Source: Pseudomonas sp. MPC6
GTDB taxonomy: Bacteria; Pseudomonadota; Gammaproteobacteria; Pseudomonadales; Pseudomonadaceae
Reading direction: 5' to 3'
Assembly: GCF_006094435.1 (NCBI RefSeq)
Contig: NZ_CP034783.1
Span: 5,235,001 to 5,299,000, forward strand
Length of the DNA stretch: 64,000 bases
The notes under the pieces were generated by a model. That model worked only from the letters and a program-made list of their open reading frames with translations. It had not been told where the DNA came from and did no database searches. Position numbers and translations under genes: made by a program. This document shows positions 8,572 through 15,986 of this stretch, piece after piece. Within the stretch, counting starts at the first letter, position 1; each line of letters starts with the position of its first letter.

Positions 8572-9522
8572 GTGGACAAGATTCTTCACCAACCACTGGG
8601 CGGCAACGAAATGCCGCGCTTCGGCGGCATCGCCACCATGATGCGACTCCCCCATGTACCTACCGCTGCCGGCCTCGACGCCGCCTTCGTTGGCGTGCCG
8701 CTGGACATCGGCACCTCCCTGCGTCCCGGCACCCGCTTCGGGCCACGTGAAATCCGCGCTGAATCGGTAATGATCCGCCCGTACAACATGGCCACCGGCG
8801 CCGCCCCGTTCGACTCGCTGTCGGTTGCCGACATCGGCGACGTGGCGATCAACACGTTCAACCTGCTGGACGCCGTGCGGATCATCGAAGAGTCCTACGA
8901 CGCCATCCTCGAACACAATGTGATCCCGCTGACCCTGGGCGGCGACCACACCATCACCCTGCCGATCCTGCGTGCCATCCACAAGAAGCACGGCAAAGTC
9001 GGCCTGGTGCACATCGACGCCCACGCCGATGTGAACGATCACATGTTTGGCGAGAAAGTCGCCCACGGCACCACCTTCCGTCGCGCCGCCGAAGAAGGCC
9101 TGATCGACTGCGATCGCGTGGTGCAAATCGGCTTGCGCGCTCAGGGTTACACCTCCGAAGACTTCAACTGGAGCCGTAAACAAGGCTTCCGTGTGGTTCA
9201 GGCTGAAGAGTGCTGGCACAAATCCCTGGCCCCGCTGATGGCTGAAGTCCGCGAGAAAGTCGGCGGCGGTCCGGTGTACCTGACTTTTGACATCGACGGC
9301 ATCGACCCAGCCTGGGCACCTGGCACCGGCACCCCGGAAATCGGTGGTCTGACGACCATTCAGGCGATTGAGATCATTCGCGGCTGCCAAGGCCTCGACC
9401 TGATCGGTTGCGATCTGGTAGAAGTCTCGCCCGCCTACGACACCACCGGCAACACCTCGCTGCTGGCCGCCAACCTGCTGTACGAAATGCTTTGCGTACT
9501 GCCTGGCGTGGCCCACCGCTGA
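8572..9522 (+). CDS. gbuA: Guanidinobutyrase (agmatinase/ureohydrolase family)
   Basis: GbuA hydrolyses 4-guanidinobutyrate to 4-aminobutyrate and urea in the arginine transaminase and decarboxylase routes. The 316-residue protein carries the binuclear manganese ligands of ureohydrolases: GGDH (His126), DAHAD (Asp149, His151, Asp153) and DID (Asp240, Asp242). From its opening residues (DKILHQPLGGNEMPRFGG) it is close to P. aeruginosa GbuA, which separates it from agmatinase SpeB and guanidinopropionase GpuA. Translation starts at a GTG with a GAGG about nine bases upstream. It heads a run of plus-strand genes (NTF2-like, permease, symporter), the same order as PA1421 to PA1418. Confidence 0.85.
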   Translation: MDKILHQPLGGNEMPRFGGIATMMRLPHVPTAAGLDAAFVGVPLDIGTSLRPGTRFGPREIRAESVMIRPYNMATGAAPFDSLSVADIGDVAINTFNLLDAVRIIEESYDAILEHNVIPLTLGGDHTITLPILRAIHKKHGKVGLVHIDAHADVNDHMFGEKVAHGTTFRRAAEEGLIDCDRVVQIGLRAQGYTSEDFNWSRKQGFRVVQAEECWHKSLAPLMAEVREKVGGGPVYLTFDIDGIDPAWAPGTGTPEIGGLTTIQAIEIIRGCQGLDLIGCDLVEVSPAYDTTGNTSLLAANLLYEMLCVLPGVAHR

Positions 9523-9531
9523 GGATCGGTC

Positions 9532-9939
9532 ATGACCGAACGTGATCAGGTTTTGAAAGCCGCCGCCGATCTGGTGTCAGCCTTCGCCCGTAACGATCGC
9601 GAAGCCTACTTCGGCGCGTTCAGCGCCGATGCCAGCTTCGTGTTCTACACCCTCGAGCAGCCCCTGCTGTCGCGCGATGCCTATCAGGCGTTGTGGGACA
9701 CCTGGCGCGCCGAGGATGGCTTCGAGGTGCTTGCGTGCACCTCGAGCAACGCCTTCGTCAGCCTGCAGGGTGATGTGGCGATTTTCATCCATGACGTGGC
9801 CACCGAGCTGCGCATGCAAGGGGAGCAACACTTCAGCCAGGAGCGCGAGACGATTGTGTTTCGCCGACAACAACAAGGCCTATGGCTGGCCTGCCACGAA
9901 CATTTGTCCGCGATGCCGGAAGGGCTGCCACCCCCTTAG
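9532..9939 (+). CDS. NTF2-like (SnoaL-type) protein
   Basis: This 135-residue protein has the cone-shaped NTF2 fold pattern. N-terminal helices (AAADLVSAFARNDREAYFGAFSADASFVFY) lead into strands ending in ERETIVFRRQQQGLWLACHEHLSAMP. The ending GLWLACHEHLS is typical of SnoaL-like and calcium/calmodulin-kinase association-type domains. No catalytic set can be assigned. The start lies 9 bp after gbuA, with GAGGATC formed at the gbuA stop, so it is translated with gbuA. By position it matches PA1420 and probably serves guanidino-compound use, for example as a binding or accessory protein. That role is inferred from context only. Confidence 0.75.
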   Translation: MTERDQVLKAAADLVSAFARNDREAYFGAFSADASFVFYTLEQPLLSRDAYQALWDTWRAEDGFEVLACTSSNAFVSLQGDVAIFIHDVATELRMQGEQHFSQERETIVFRRQQQGLWLACHEHLSAMPEGLPPP

Positions 9940-9993
9940 CCAAACAGGTGACGCTCACGCACGATGAGCGCGCCTTTATGATCGGAGCAGATC

Positions 9994-11496
9994 ATGAATA
10001 ACAACAACAACGACCAAAGCCTTACGCAGATTGAAACCCACGGGGTCGAACAGATCCCGGACAACGAACGCACCGCTGGTCCGACGGACTTGTTCCGGAT
10101 GATCTTCGGCGGTTCCAACACCTTTGCCACGGCCGTGCTCGGCAGTTTCCCGGTACTGTTCGGCCTGTCTTTCCAGGCGGGCGTCCTGGCGATTGTGCTC
10201 GGTGTGCTGCTGGGCTCGCTGATCCTCGCGCCCATGGGCCTGTTCGGCCCGCTCAATGGCACCAACAACGCCGTGTCTTCCGGTGCGCATTTCGGCGTGC
10301 ACGGGCGGATCGTCGGGTCGTTTCTGTCGTTGCTGACCGCCATCGCCTTCTTCTCGCTCTCGGTGTGGAGTTCGGGGGATGCGCTGATCGGTGGTGCCAA
10401 GCGCCTGATCGGTCTTCCGGAAACCGACCTGACCCTGGGCCTGGCCTACGGCCTGTTCGCGATTCTGGTGCTGACCGTTTGCATCTATGGCTTCCGCTTC
10501 CTGCTGTGGGTCAACAAGATCGCGGTGTGGAGCGCCAGCCTGCTGTTCCTGCTGGGCATCTTTGCTTTTGCCGGGCCTTTCGATGTGAACTACGCCGGCA
10601 CCGTCAGCCTGGGGCAACCGGGGTTCTGGGCGGCCTTCATCGGCGCTGCGCTGGTCGCCATGAGCAACCCGATTTCCTTCGGCGCGTTCCTCGGCGACTG
10701 GTCGCGCTACATCCCGCGTGACACCTCCAAGCGCCGGATCATGGCGGCGGTGGTGATCTCGCAGATTGCCACTTTCATCCCGTTCCTGTTCGGCCTGACC
10801 ACCGCCACCATCGTGGCGATCAAGGCGCCGGACTACATCGCGGCCAACAACTACGTCGGCGGTCTGCTGGCGGTCTCGCCGAGCTGGTTCTTCCTGCCGG
10901 TGTGCCTGATTGCGGTGATCGGCGGCATGTCCACCGGCACCACTTCGCTGTATGGCACCGGGCTGGACATGTCCAGCGTATTCCCTCGTGTGCTGTCGCG
11001 GGTCAAGGCAACGCTGCTGATCGGCGTGATGTCGATTGCCTTCATCTTCATCGGGCGCTTCGCGGCGAACCTGGTGCAGAGCGTGTCGACATTCGCCGTG
11101 CTGATCATCACCTGCACCACCCCGTGGATGGTGATCATGATCATCGGTCTGCTGGTGCGTCGCGGCTTCTATTGCCCGGATGACCTGCAGGTGTTCACCC
11201 GCGGCGAGAAAGGCGGTCGTTACTGGTTCACCCATGGCTGGAACTGGCGCGGGCTGGGGGCCTGGATCCCGAGCGCACTGGTCGGCCTGTGCTTTGTGAA
11301 CCTGCCGGGGCAGTTTGTCGGACCGCTGGGTGATCTGGCGGGTGGCATCGATGTCAGCCTGCCGGTGACCCTGGGCCTGGCGTCGCTGGTGTACCTGGCG
11401 TTGCTGAGCCTGTTCCCGGAACCGGCGGCGGTGTTCGGGCCGAATGATTCACGCAGCATGGGCACGGATTCGCTCGCTAAACCGGCGATGGTGTAG
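9994..11496 (+). CDS. Purine-cytosine permease-like (NCS1) transporter
   Basis: This is a 500-residue polytopic protein with about twelve hydrophobic segments. The N-terminal motif FRMIFGGSNTFATAVLGSFP and the segment GPLNGTNNAVSSGAHFG are typical of the nucleobase:cation symporter-1 (cytosine permease) family, as is SFGAFLGDWSRYIP in the middle. It follows gbuA and the NTF2-like gene on the same strand and corresponds to PA1419, so it is a likely importer of guanidinobutyrate or a related amine rather than of nucleobases. The ATG at 9994 has a GGAGC site. Its stop codon TAG lies within the first bases of a REP element. Confidence 0.85.
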   Translation: MNNNNNDQSLTQIETHGVEQIPDNERTAGPTDLFRMIFGGSNTFATAVLGSFPVLFGLSFQAGVLAIVLGVLLGSLILAPMGLFGPLNGTNNAVSSGAHFGVHGRIVGSFLSLLTAIAFFSLSVWSSGDALIGGAKRLIGLPETDLTLGLAYGLFAILVLTVCIYGFRFLLWVNKIAVWSASLLFLLGIFAFAGPFDVNYAGTVSLGQPGFWAAFIGAALVAMSNPISFGAFLGDWSRYIPRDTSKRRIMAAVVISQIATFIPFLFGLTTATIVAIKAPDYIAANNYVGGLLAVSPSWFFLPVCLIAVIGGMSTGTTSLYGTGLDMSSVFPRVLSRVKATLLIGVMSIAFIFIGRFAANLVQSVSTFAVLIITCTTPWMVIMIIGLLVRRGFYCPDDLQVFTRGEKGGRYWFTHGWNWRGLGAWIPSALVGLCFVNLPGQFVGPLGDLAGGIDVSLPVTLGLASLVYLALLSLFPEPAAVFGPNDSRSMGTDSLAKPAMV

Positions 11497-11582
11497 GAGC
11501 GAGGCTTGCCCGCGCAGAACGATAACGCGATCGACCTGACCGACCGCGGTGCTCCTTTCGCGAGCAAGCATCGCTCCTACAC
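11492..11582. repeat. REP pair overlapping the permease stop codon
   Basis: Arms of the TGTAGGAGCGAGGCTTGCCCGCG and CGCGAGCAAGCATCGCTCCTACA types enclose a spacer with further partial palindromes. The left arm begins inside the permease gene, so the REP supplies its TAG stop. The pair separates the NCS1 permease from the symporter. Confidence 0.85.
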
Positions 11583-11634
11583 AAAAAATTGATTTTCGCC
11601 TCACCATAAAAAAGACAATCGGAGACACGCCATC

Positions 11635-13014
11635 ATGGCTTTGGATTTATTCGTCGTACTCATCTATGCCGCAGCGATGCTGATACTCGGCTACTACGGC
11701 ATGCGCAAGGCCAAGACCCACGAGGACTACCTGGTCGCCGGTCGTAACCTCGGCCCGAGCCTGTACATGGGCACCATGGCCGCCACCGTCCTCGGCGGCG
11801 CGTCCACCGTGGGCACCGTGCGCCTGGGTTACGTACATGGCATCTCCGGTTTCTGGCTGTGCGCGGCCCTCGGTTGCGGGATCGTCGCGCTTAACCTGTT
11901 CCTCGCCAAACCGCTGCTGAAACTGAAAGTGTTCACCGTCACCCAGGTGCTGGAAAAACGCTACAACCCGATGGCCCGTACCGCCAGCGCCACCATCATG
12001 CTCGCCTACGCCCTGATGATCGGCGTGACCTCGATCCTGGCCATCGGTACCGTGCTGCAAGTGCTGTTCGGCCTGCCGTTCTGGATTTCCGTGCTGCTCG
12101 GCGGTGGTATCGTCGTGATCTACTCGACCATCGGCGGCATGTGGTCGCTGACCCTGACCGACATCGTGCAGTTCGGTATCCAGACCGTCGGCCTGATGTT
12201 TGTACTGCTGCCGATCTGCCTGTACCGCGTGGGTGGCTGGGATCAACTGGTCGCGCAATTGCCGGCGGCGAGCTTCAGCTTCACCAGCATCGGCTGGGAC
12301 ACCATCATTACCTACTTCATGATCTACTTCTTCGGCATCCTGATCGGTCAGGACATCTGGCAACGGGTATTCACCGCCAGGAGCGAAAAAGTCGCGAAGT
12401 ATGCCGGTACCTCGGCAGGCATCTACTGCATCATTTACGGTCTGGTCTGCGCCCTGATCGGTATGGCCGCCCACGTCCTGATCCCGGACCTGGACAACGT
12501 CAACAACGCCTTCGCCGCCATCGTCAAAGTCTCGCTGCCGGACGGCATCCGTGGCTTGGTGATCGCCGCAGCCCTGGCCGCCATGATGTCCACCGCCAGC
12601 GCCGGCCTGCTGGCCGCGTCCACCACCCTGACCGAAGACCTGCTGCCGAAACTGCGTGGCGGCAAACAGTCGGACGTGACCATCAGCCGCTTGTTCACCC
12701 TGTTGACCGGTATGGCCGTGCTCGGTATCGCCCTGGTCGTGAATGACGTGATCAGCGCCCTGACCCTGGCTTATAACCTGCTGGTAGGCGGCATGCTGAT
12801 CCCGCTGATGGGCGCGATCTTTTGGAAACGCGCCACCACCGCCGGCGCCATCGCCAGCATGGGCCTGGGTTTTGCCACCGCGCTGATGTTCATGATCAAG
12901 GACGGCATGGACGCCAACACCCCGATCTACTACAGCCTCGGCGTCGGCCTGGTGAGTTTCGTCGTGGTCAGCCTGCTGTCCCGTCAGCCCGCAGCGGTGG
13001 CCAGCGCCGCCTAA
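11635..13014 (+). CDS. Sodium:solute symporter (SSS family)
   Basis: This 459-residue membrane protein of the SSS family has about thirteen hydrophobic segments. It opens with LFVVLIYAAAMLILGYYGMRKAKTHEDYLVAGRNLG; the short cytoplasmic loop with KAKTHEDYLVAGR is the family's entry motif. The segment VLGGASTVGTVRLGY is also typical. It lies in the gbu gene run and corresponds to PA1418, so it is probably a second uptake route for guanidino acids or their GABA-like product; the substrate itself is not visible. The spacing from the permease (138 bp, with a REP) suggests it may be partly uncoupled from it. A terminator follows at 13045-13080. Confidence 0.88.
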   Translation: MALDLFVVLIYAAAMLILGYYGMRKAKTHEDYLVAGRNLGPSLYMGTMAATVLGGASTVGTVRLGYVHGISGFWLCAALGCGIVALNLFLAKPLLKLKVFTVTQVLEKRYNPMARTASATIMLAYALMIGVTSILAIGTVLQVLFGLPFWISVLLGGGIVVIYSTIGGMWSLTLTDIVQFGIQTVGLMFVLLPICLYRVGGWDQLVAQLPAASFSFTSIGWDTIITYFMIYFFGILIGQDIWQRVFTARSEKVAKYAGTSAGIYCIIYGLVCALIGMAAHVLIPDLDNVNNAFAAIVKVSLPDGIRGLVIAAALAAMMSTASAGLLAASTTLTEDLLPKLRGGKQSDVTISRLFTLLTGMAVLGIALVVNDVISALTLAYNLLVGGMLIPLMGAIFWKRATTAGAIASMGLGFATALMFMIKDGMDANTPIYYSLGVGLVSFVVVSLLSRQPAAVASAA

Positions 13015-13044
13015 GCTTTCCATAACGACTTGATGCTTTCTTCG

Positions 13045-13080
13045 ACGGGTGTGGCGTCGGTTGCCACACTCGTTTTTTTT
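13045..13080 (+). terminator. Rho-independent terminator after the symporter gene
   Basis: GTGTGGC (13049-13055) pairs with GCCACAC (13063-13069) around a seven-base loop, and a run of eight T follows at 13073-13080. It ends the gbu transcript just 20 bp before the next start codon. Confidence 0.8.
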
Positions 13081-13100
13081 CGTCTGAAGGAAATCTGCCT

Positions 13101-13826
13101 ATGAAGATCGTCAGCCGCGATCAGTGGTTCGAGGTGAAGCAGCTCAGTGACGGCATTCGCCTGATTCACGAGCCCTACATCCGCCCGTTCTATCGCTGCA
13201 ATCTCTGGCACATCCAGGGTCGCGACAAGGACCTGCTGCTGGACAGCGGTTCCGGGCTGGTGAGCTTGCGCGAGCAATTGCCGTGGATCACCGAGCGACC
13301 GCTGGTGGCCGTGGCCAGCCATTGCCATTTCGACCACATTGCCGGCCATCACGAGTTCCCCGAACGCCTGGTGCACCCGGCTGAGGCGCAGATCCTCGCT
13401 TCTCCCGATGGCGAAAATACGCTGAGCACGGCGTTCGTCGGGGATGACATGTTCGAGGCTCACCCCGAATGCCCGTTGTGCTACGCCGAATACCGGGTCA
13501 AGGCCGCACCGGCCACGGGAATGATTGAAGAAGGCGACGTGCTGGACCTGGGCAATCGGGTCCTGCGCGTGTTGCACACACCAGGGCACTCACCGGGCGG
13601 CATCAGCCTTTACGAGGCGGCGACCGAGACGCTGTTCAGTGGCGACATCATCTACGACGGGCCGCTGATCGAAGATGCCTACCACTCCAACCTCGACGAC
13701 TATGCCCGCAGCCTGCAGCGCTTGCGTGCGTTGTCGATCCGCACCGTGCACGGCGGGCACTTCGGCAGTTTTTCCGGGGAGCGTTTACGCACGATGATTG
13801 ACGAGTGGCAGCGCTCGCACGGCTGA
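13101..13826 (+). CDS. MBL-fold metallo-hydrolase
   Basis: This 241-residue protein has the metallo-beta-lactamase fold. The metal motif SHCHFDHIAGHHEF gives H-x-H-x-D-H at residues 74-79. Further ligands are likely in VLHTPGHSPGG, the Asp in LFSGDIIYDG and the final His in VHGGHFGSF. The fold includes glyoxalase II-type thioesterases and lactonases, and the substrate cannot be told from sequence. It follows the symporter gene behind a terminator, so it is transcribed by read-through or from a promoter in the short gap. An AAGGAAA lies before the ATG. The IS element begins 58 bp after its stop. Confidence 0.85.
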   Translation: MKIVSRDQWFEVKQLSDGIRLIHEPYIRPFYRCNLWHIQGRDKDLLLDSGSGLVSLREQLPWITERPLVAVASHCHFDHIAGHHEFPERLVHPAEAQILASPDGENTLSTAFVGDDMFEAHPECPLCYAEYRVKAAPATGMIEEGDVLDLGNRVLRVLHTPGHSPGGISLYEAATETLFSGDIIYDGPLIEDAYHSNLDDYARSLQRLRALSIRTVHGGHFGSFSGERLRTMIDEWQRSHG

Positions 13827-13909
13827 AGCCTGCTGTACTCAAGCGCAGGGACAACAACAATAACGCCCTCGAAGACAATGTCTAGTCCTGAAATAGGTTT
13901 ACACCTGTT

Positions 13910-14716
13910 TCACCCCAACGCCCGATGCACCGCATCGGGCGTTTTGTATTTCAAGGACAGGTGCGGGCGTTCCTGGTTGTAGATTAGGATCGCCTCTCTC
14001 ACCATCTTTTCAGCCTCTGTCAGATCGTTAGGCCGATGAAGCAACAACTCAGTTTTAAGGATGCCGTTGACCCGCTCTGCCAAGGCGTTTTGGTAACAGT
14101 CATAGCCATCAGTCATTGAGCACGTTATGCCGTGTCTTGCGTGCAGTTTTTGGTAAAGCGTCGAGCAGTACTGCACTCCACGATCCGAGTGGTGAACCAA
14201 TCGCTGACTGCTTCGTCGCGTCTTCAACGCCATGCGCAAGGCTTGAGCCACCGAGTCGGCATGCAGACTGCCATGCACGTGATAACCGACAATTTTCCTC
14301 GAGAAGACATCCGTCACCAAGCTCAAGTAAGCCGGGTCATCACGTTTGGTGGACAGATAAGTGATATCCGCCACCCAGACCTGCTCCGGGCCGGTGGCAA
14401 CGATTTGCTGGGGGCCAGGCTTCAGGAGGTTGGGATGGCAGCGGAAGCGGTGATGGCTGTCAGTTGTCTTGTGATAGGCCCGTTTTCTGCGTACCAAATA
14501 CCGGTGATCGCGCAACACTTCAAACAAGCGATCTCGGCCAACATGCAGTTCCGGCTTGTCATGCTTTGCGTGCATCAGTGAGTGCAGTTTCCGGGTGCCC
14601 AGACAGGGTTGCCGCACGCGGATTTCCTGCACAAACTTGATAAGCTTCTGATCCTGCTCGACCCGCGCCCGATAGACCCGATCACGCTTGTAATAGGCCT
14701 GTCGACTAATCCCCAT
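13910..14716 (-). CDS. IS3-family transposase OrfB (DDE integrase core)
   Basis: This 268-residue catalytic part has an N-terminal HTH_21-type segment (SRQAYYKRDRVYRARVEQD... GTRKLHSLM) and the rve integrase core. The DDE triad is visible as VWVADITYL (first Asp), HSDRGVQY (second Asp) and ALAERVNGILKTE (Glu). The ending YNQERPHLSLKYKTPDAVH is typical of the family. The frame is open upstream of this ATG at least to the frameshift site at 14776, so the active product is probably an OrfAB fusion made by -1 frameshifting. The separate ATG at 14716 may yield OrfB alone. Confidence 0.93.
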   Translation of the reverse strand: MGISRQAYYKRDRVYRARVEQDQKLIKFVQEIRVRQPCLGTRKLHSLMHAKHDKPELHVGRDRLFEVLRDHRYLVRRKRAYHKTTDSHHRFRCHPNLLKPGPQQIVATGPEQVWVADITYLSTKRDDPAYLSLVTDVFSRKIVGYHVHGSLHADSVAQALRMALKTRRSSQRLVHHSDRGVQYCSTLYQKLHARHGITCSMTDGYDCYQNALAERVNGILKTELLLHRPNDLTEAEKMVREAILIYNQERPHLSLKYKTPDAVHRALG

Positions 14717-14739
14717 AAACTGGCAAGCCCTGCAGACAC

Positions 14740-15135
14740 TCAGGGTTTGGGTTTGCGCAACGACTTGCCTGGCCGCTTTTTTACGATAGATACGCCGTAA
14801 TCGTTCTTCAGGACATCGACCACGTCTTCGAAGAATTTGGCTTTCTGATTCGCCAACGCCAACTGCTCCTCAAGCTCTTTGATTCTCTGCTCGGGAGTTA
14901 ATGGCAAAGTAGGCTCGTCCATCGGTCGGACCCTCTGAGCGCGAATGGAAGCGCCTTGACTCCAGTCCTGCCGACCATACTTGCGCAACCAAACCAGCAC
15001 CGTCGACCGGCCCTGAATCCCGTAGCGCCGTTGAGCCTCTTTATAACTCAACTCGCCTTTTTCTACTTGGTCGACAACCGACAATTTAAAAGTCAGCGTG
15101 TAATCTCGCTGACTGCGTTTTTCGCCCGTATCCAT
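14740..15135 (-). CDS. IS3-family OrfA (helix-turn-helix transposase subunit)
   Basis: This 131-residue protein has an N-terminal helix-turn-helix of the HTH_Tnp_1 type (YTLTFKLSVVDQVEKGELS, then AQRRYGIQGRSTVLVWLRKYG) that binds the terminal repeats. A leucine-zipper-like coiled coil (RIKELEEQLALANQKAKFFEDV) mediates oligomerisation. It ends 24 bp before the OrfB ATG in another frame. OrfB lies in the -1 frame, reached at the slippery heptamer near residue 119. On its own OrfA usually acts as a regulator of transposition. Confidence 0.92.
   Translation of the reverse strand: MDTGEKRSQRDYTLTFKLSVVDQVEKGELSYKEAQRRYGIQGRSTVLVWLRKYGRQDWSQGASIRAQRVRPMDEPTLPLTPEQRIKELEEQLALANQKAKFFEDVVDVLKNDYGVSIVKKRPGKSLRKPKP
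14776..14782 (-). other. Programmed -1 frameshift site A-AAA-AAG
   Basis: Read on the minus strand in the orfA frame, the codons GTA AAA AAG give the heptamer A-AAA-AAG. A -1 slip continues as GCG GCC AGG in the orfB frame, which is open through to the OrfB ATG and beyond. This is the standard OrfAB fusion signal of IS3 elements. Confidence 0.85.
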
Positions 15136-15193
15136 TGCACCTTCCTGATAAGAAGCCAGAAGGTGTAAACCTTATTCAGGACGAGTCACAACC

Positions 15194-15445
15194 ATGAAAA
15201 AAGCCGCCGTTCGCGCCGCCGTGCATCGCTTCATCAGTCGCCTGCTGGAGGGTCAGGATGACTTCGACGACAACAGCAGCCTGGCGCAGTTGGGACTGGA
15301 TAAGGAGGATATCGAAGAGCTGATCATCCATCTGGAAGATGAGCTGGATCTGACGGCGTTTACCGCCGAAGAAGACCAACTGCTCAAGACTGCCAGGACG
15401 GTGAGTGACTTGAGCCGGTTTTTGCTGGAGATCGGGCGGCATTGA
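15194..15445 (+). CDS. Acyl-carrier-like protein lacking the phosphopantetheine serine
   Basis: This 83-residue acidic helical protein has the length and helix pattern of an acyl carrier protein: VRAAVHRFISRLLEG, DDNSSLAQLGLDKEDIEELIIHLEDELDL and ARTVSDLSRFLLEI. At the carrier site, where ACPs have D-S-L with the phosphopantetheine serine, it reads LDKEDIEEL, so no serine is available. It therefore cannot carry an acyl chain in the usual way and may be a structural or binding relative. The IS element ends 11 bp before the ATG, so its native promoter and leader have been displaced and it may now depend on IS-derived or read-through transcription. No strong ribosome-binding site is seen (a GAG at 15183-15185). 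Confidence 0.6.
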   Translation: MKKAAVRAAVHRFISRLLEGQDDFDDNSSLAQLGLDKEDIEELIIHLEDELDLTAFTAEEDQLLKTARTVSDLSRFLLEIGRH

Positions 15446-15571
15446 ATACCGTCCTATTGAATGGAGCCTGTAGTCCGCCAAGATCGTCCGTACGCGGCCC
15501 GAGCCTGTTGCAGCTCCAACAGGAACACTCGCAATCGCAACCTTTGCGCTACTCCCCTTTAGGAGCTGCTC

Positions 15572-15601
15572 TGTAGGAGCTGCCGTAGGCTGCGATCTTT
15601 T
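15572..15601 (+). repeat. Single copy of the GTAGGAGCTGC...GGCTGCGATC repeat
   Basis: TGTAGGAGCTGCCGTAGGCTGCGATCTTTT-type sequence is present once here and as an inverted pair at 58123-58194. It differs from the common REP arms beyond GTAGGAGCTG. It lies downstream of the ACP-like gene; otherwise 15446-15615 holds no gene. Confidence 0.6.
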
Positions 15602-15615
15602 CAGACCCGGACGCG

Positions 15616-15744
15616 TTACCGGCGACGCTGCTGGCGTCGGCGCTGTTCGTCGTCAGTACGAATAGGTACAGGTTGCAGAGGCGGTTCGATCAAACCGAGT
15701 GCGACACCCAGGTCATGCAGCCAGTTTTGGATTTTCTCTTTCAT
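15616..15744 (-). CDS. PA1414-family 42-residue microprotein
   Basis: The short frame from 15744 reads MKEKIQNWLHDLGVALGL followed by IEPPLQPVPIRTDDEQRRRQ and ends in arginines. It matches, as I recall it, the conserved P. aeruginosa PA1414 protein, which is strongly expressed under low oxygen. It has an amphipathic N-terminal helix, a proline-rich middle and a basic tail. AAGGGGGCACC before the ATG is a strong ribosome-binding site. A longer frame up to 15825 exists, but its extra 27 codons look random. Its place next to the gbu locus repeats the P. aeruginosa order. The molecular function is unknown. Confidence 0.8.
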   Translation of the reverse strand: MKEKIQNWLHDLGVALGLIEPPLQPVPIRTDDEQRRRQQRRR

Positions 15745-15859
15745 GGTGCCCCCTTCAGGGTAGTGCCGAGCGGCTGAAAATTCTGCAGCCCCTTCGCAAT
15801 GATAATAGTCCGAAGTCCTGCGCAATGCTCGCCAAAAGTGGCAACGATCTGTTACTGAA

Positions 15860-15873
15860 TTGATCCAAATACC
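15860..15873 (-). promoter_or_regulatory. Weak Anr/FNR-like site upstream of the PA1414-type gene
   Basis: TTGAT-CCAA-ATACC matches the left half of the Anr consensus TTGAT-N4-ATCAA fully but the right half poorly. It lies about 120 bp upstream of the microprotein start. A TATTAT -10-like element occurs at 15807-15802, but the distance (about 62 bp) does not fit a simple class II Anr promoter. Confidence 0.25.
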
Positions 15874-15986
15874 TGACCATTAGTTCAAGCCATCAGCTGA
15901 ACGCGAGTCGGGCCGCCGGATGGACCGTCTGTCGCCACTTGATCCACGCATTCCCATGGGCCCGGGTGCTGGGCTACCTGCCACCG

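Larger units (their letters stand above)
13885..15182 (-). mobile_element. IS3-family insertion sequence (about 1.3 kb, complete)
   Basis: The element has 22-bp imperfect terminal inverted repeats (13885-13906 and 15161-15182, about 20 of 22 matching, ending GTCCTGAA...TTCAGGAC) around orfA and orfB on the minus strand. A canonical A-AAA-AAG frameshift site lies near the end of orfA. Both reading frames are intact and the DDE residues are present, so the element may be active. No clear 3-4 bp target duplication is seen at the ends (flanks CTA and GAG). The right end lies 11 bp upstream of the acyl-carrier-like start codon. The exact IS name and subgroup were not determined. Confidence 0.9.

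Noticed and set aside
13882..15186. A target-site duplication around the IS element
   Set aside because: The three- to four-base flanks (CTA or TCTA on the left, GAG or GAGT on the right) do not match under any reasonable choice of ends.
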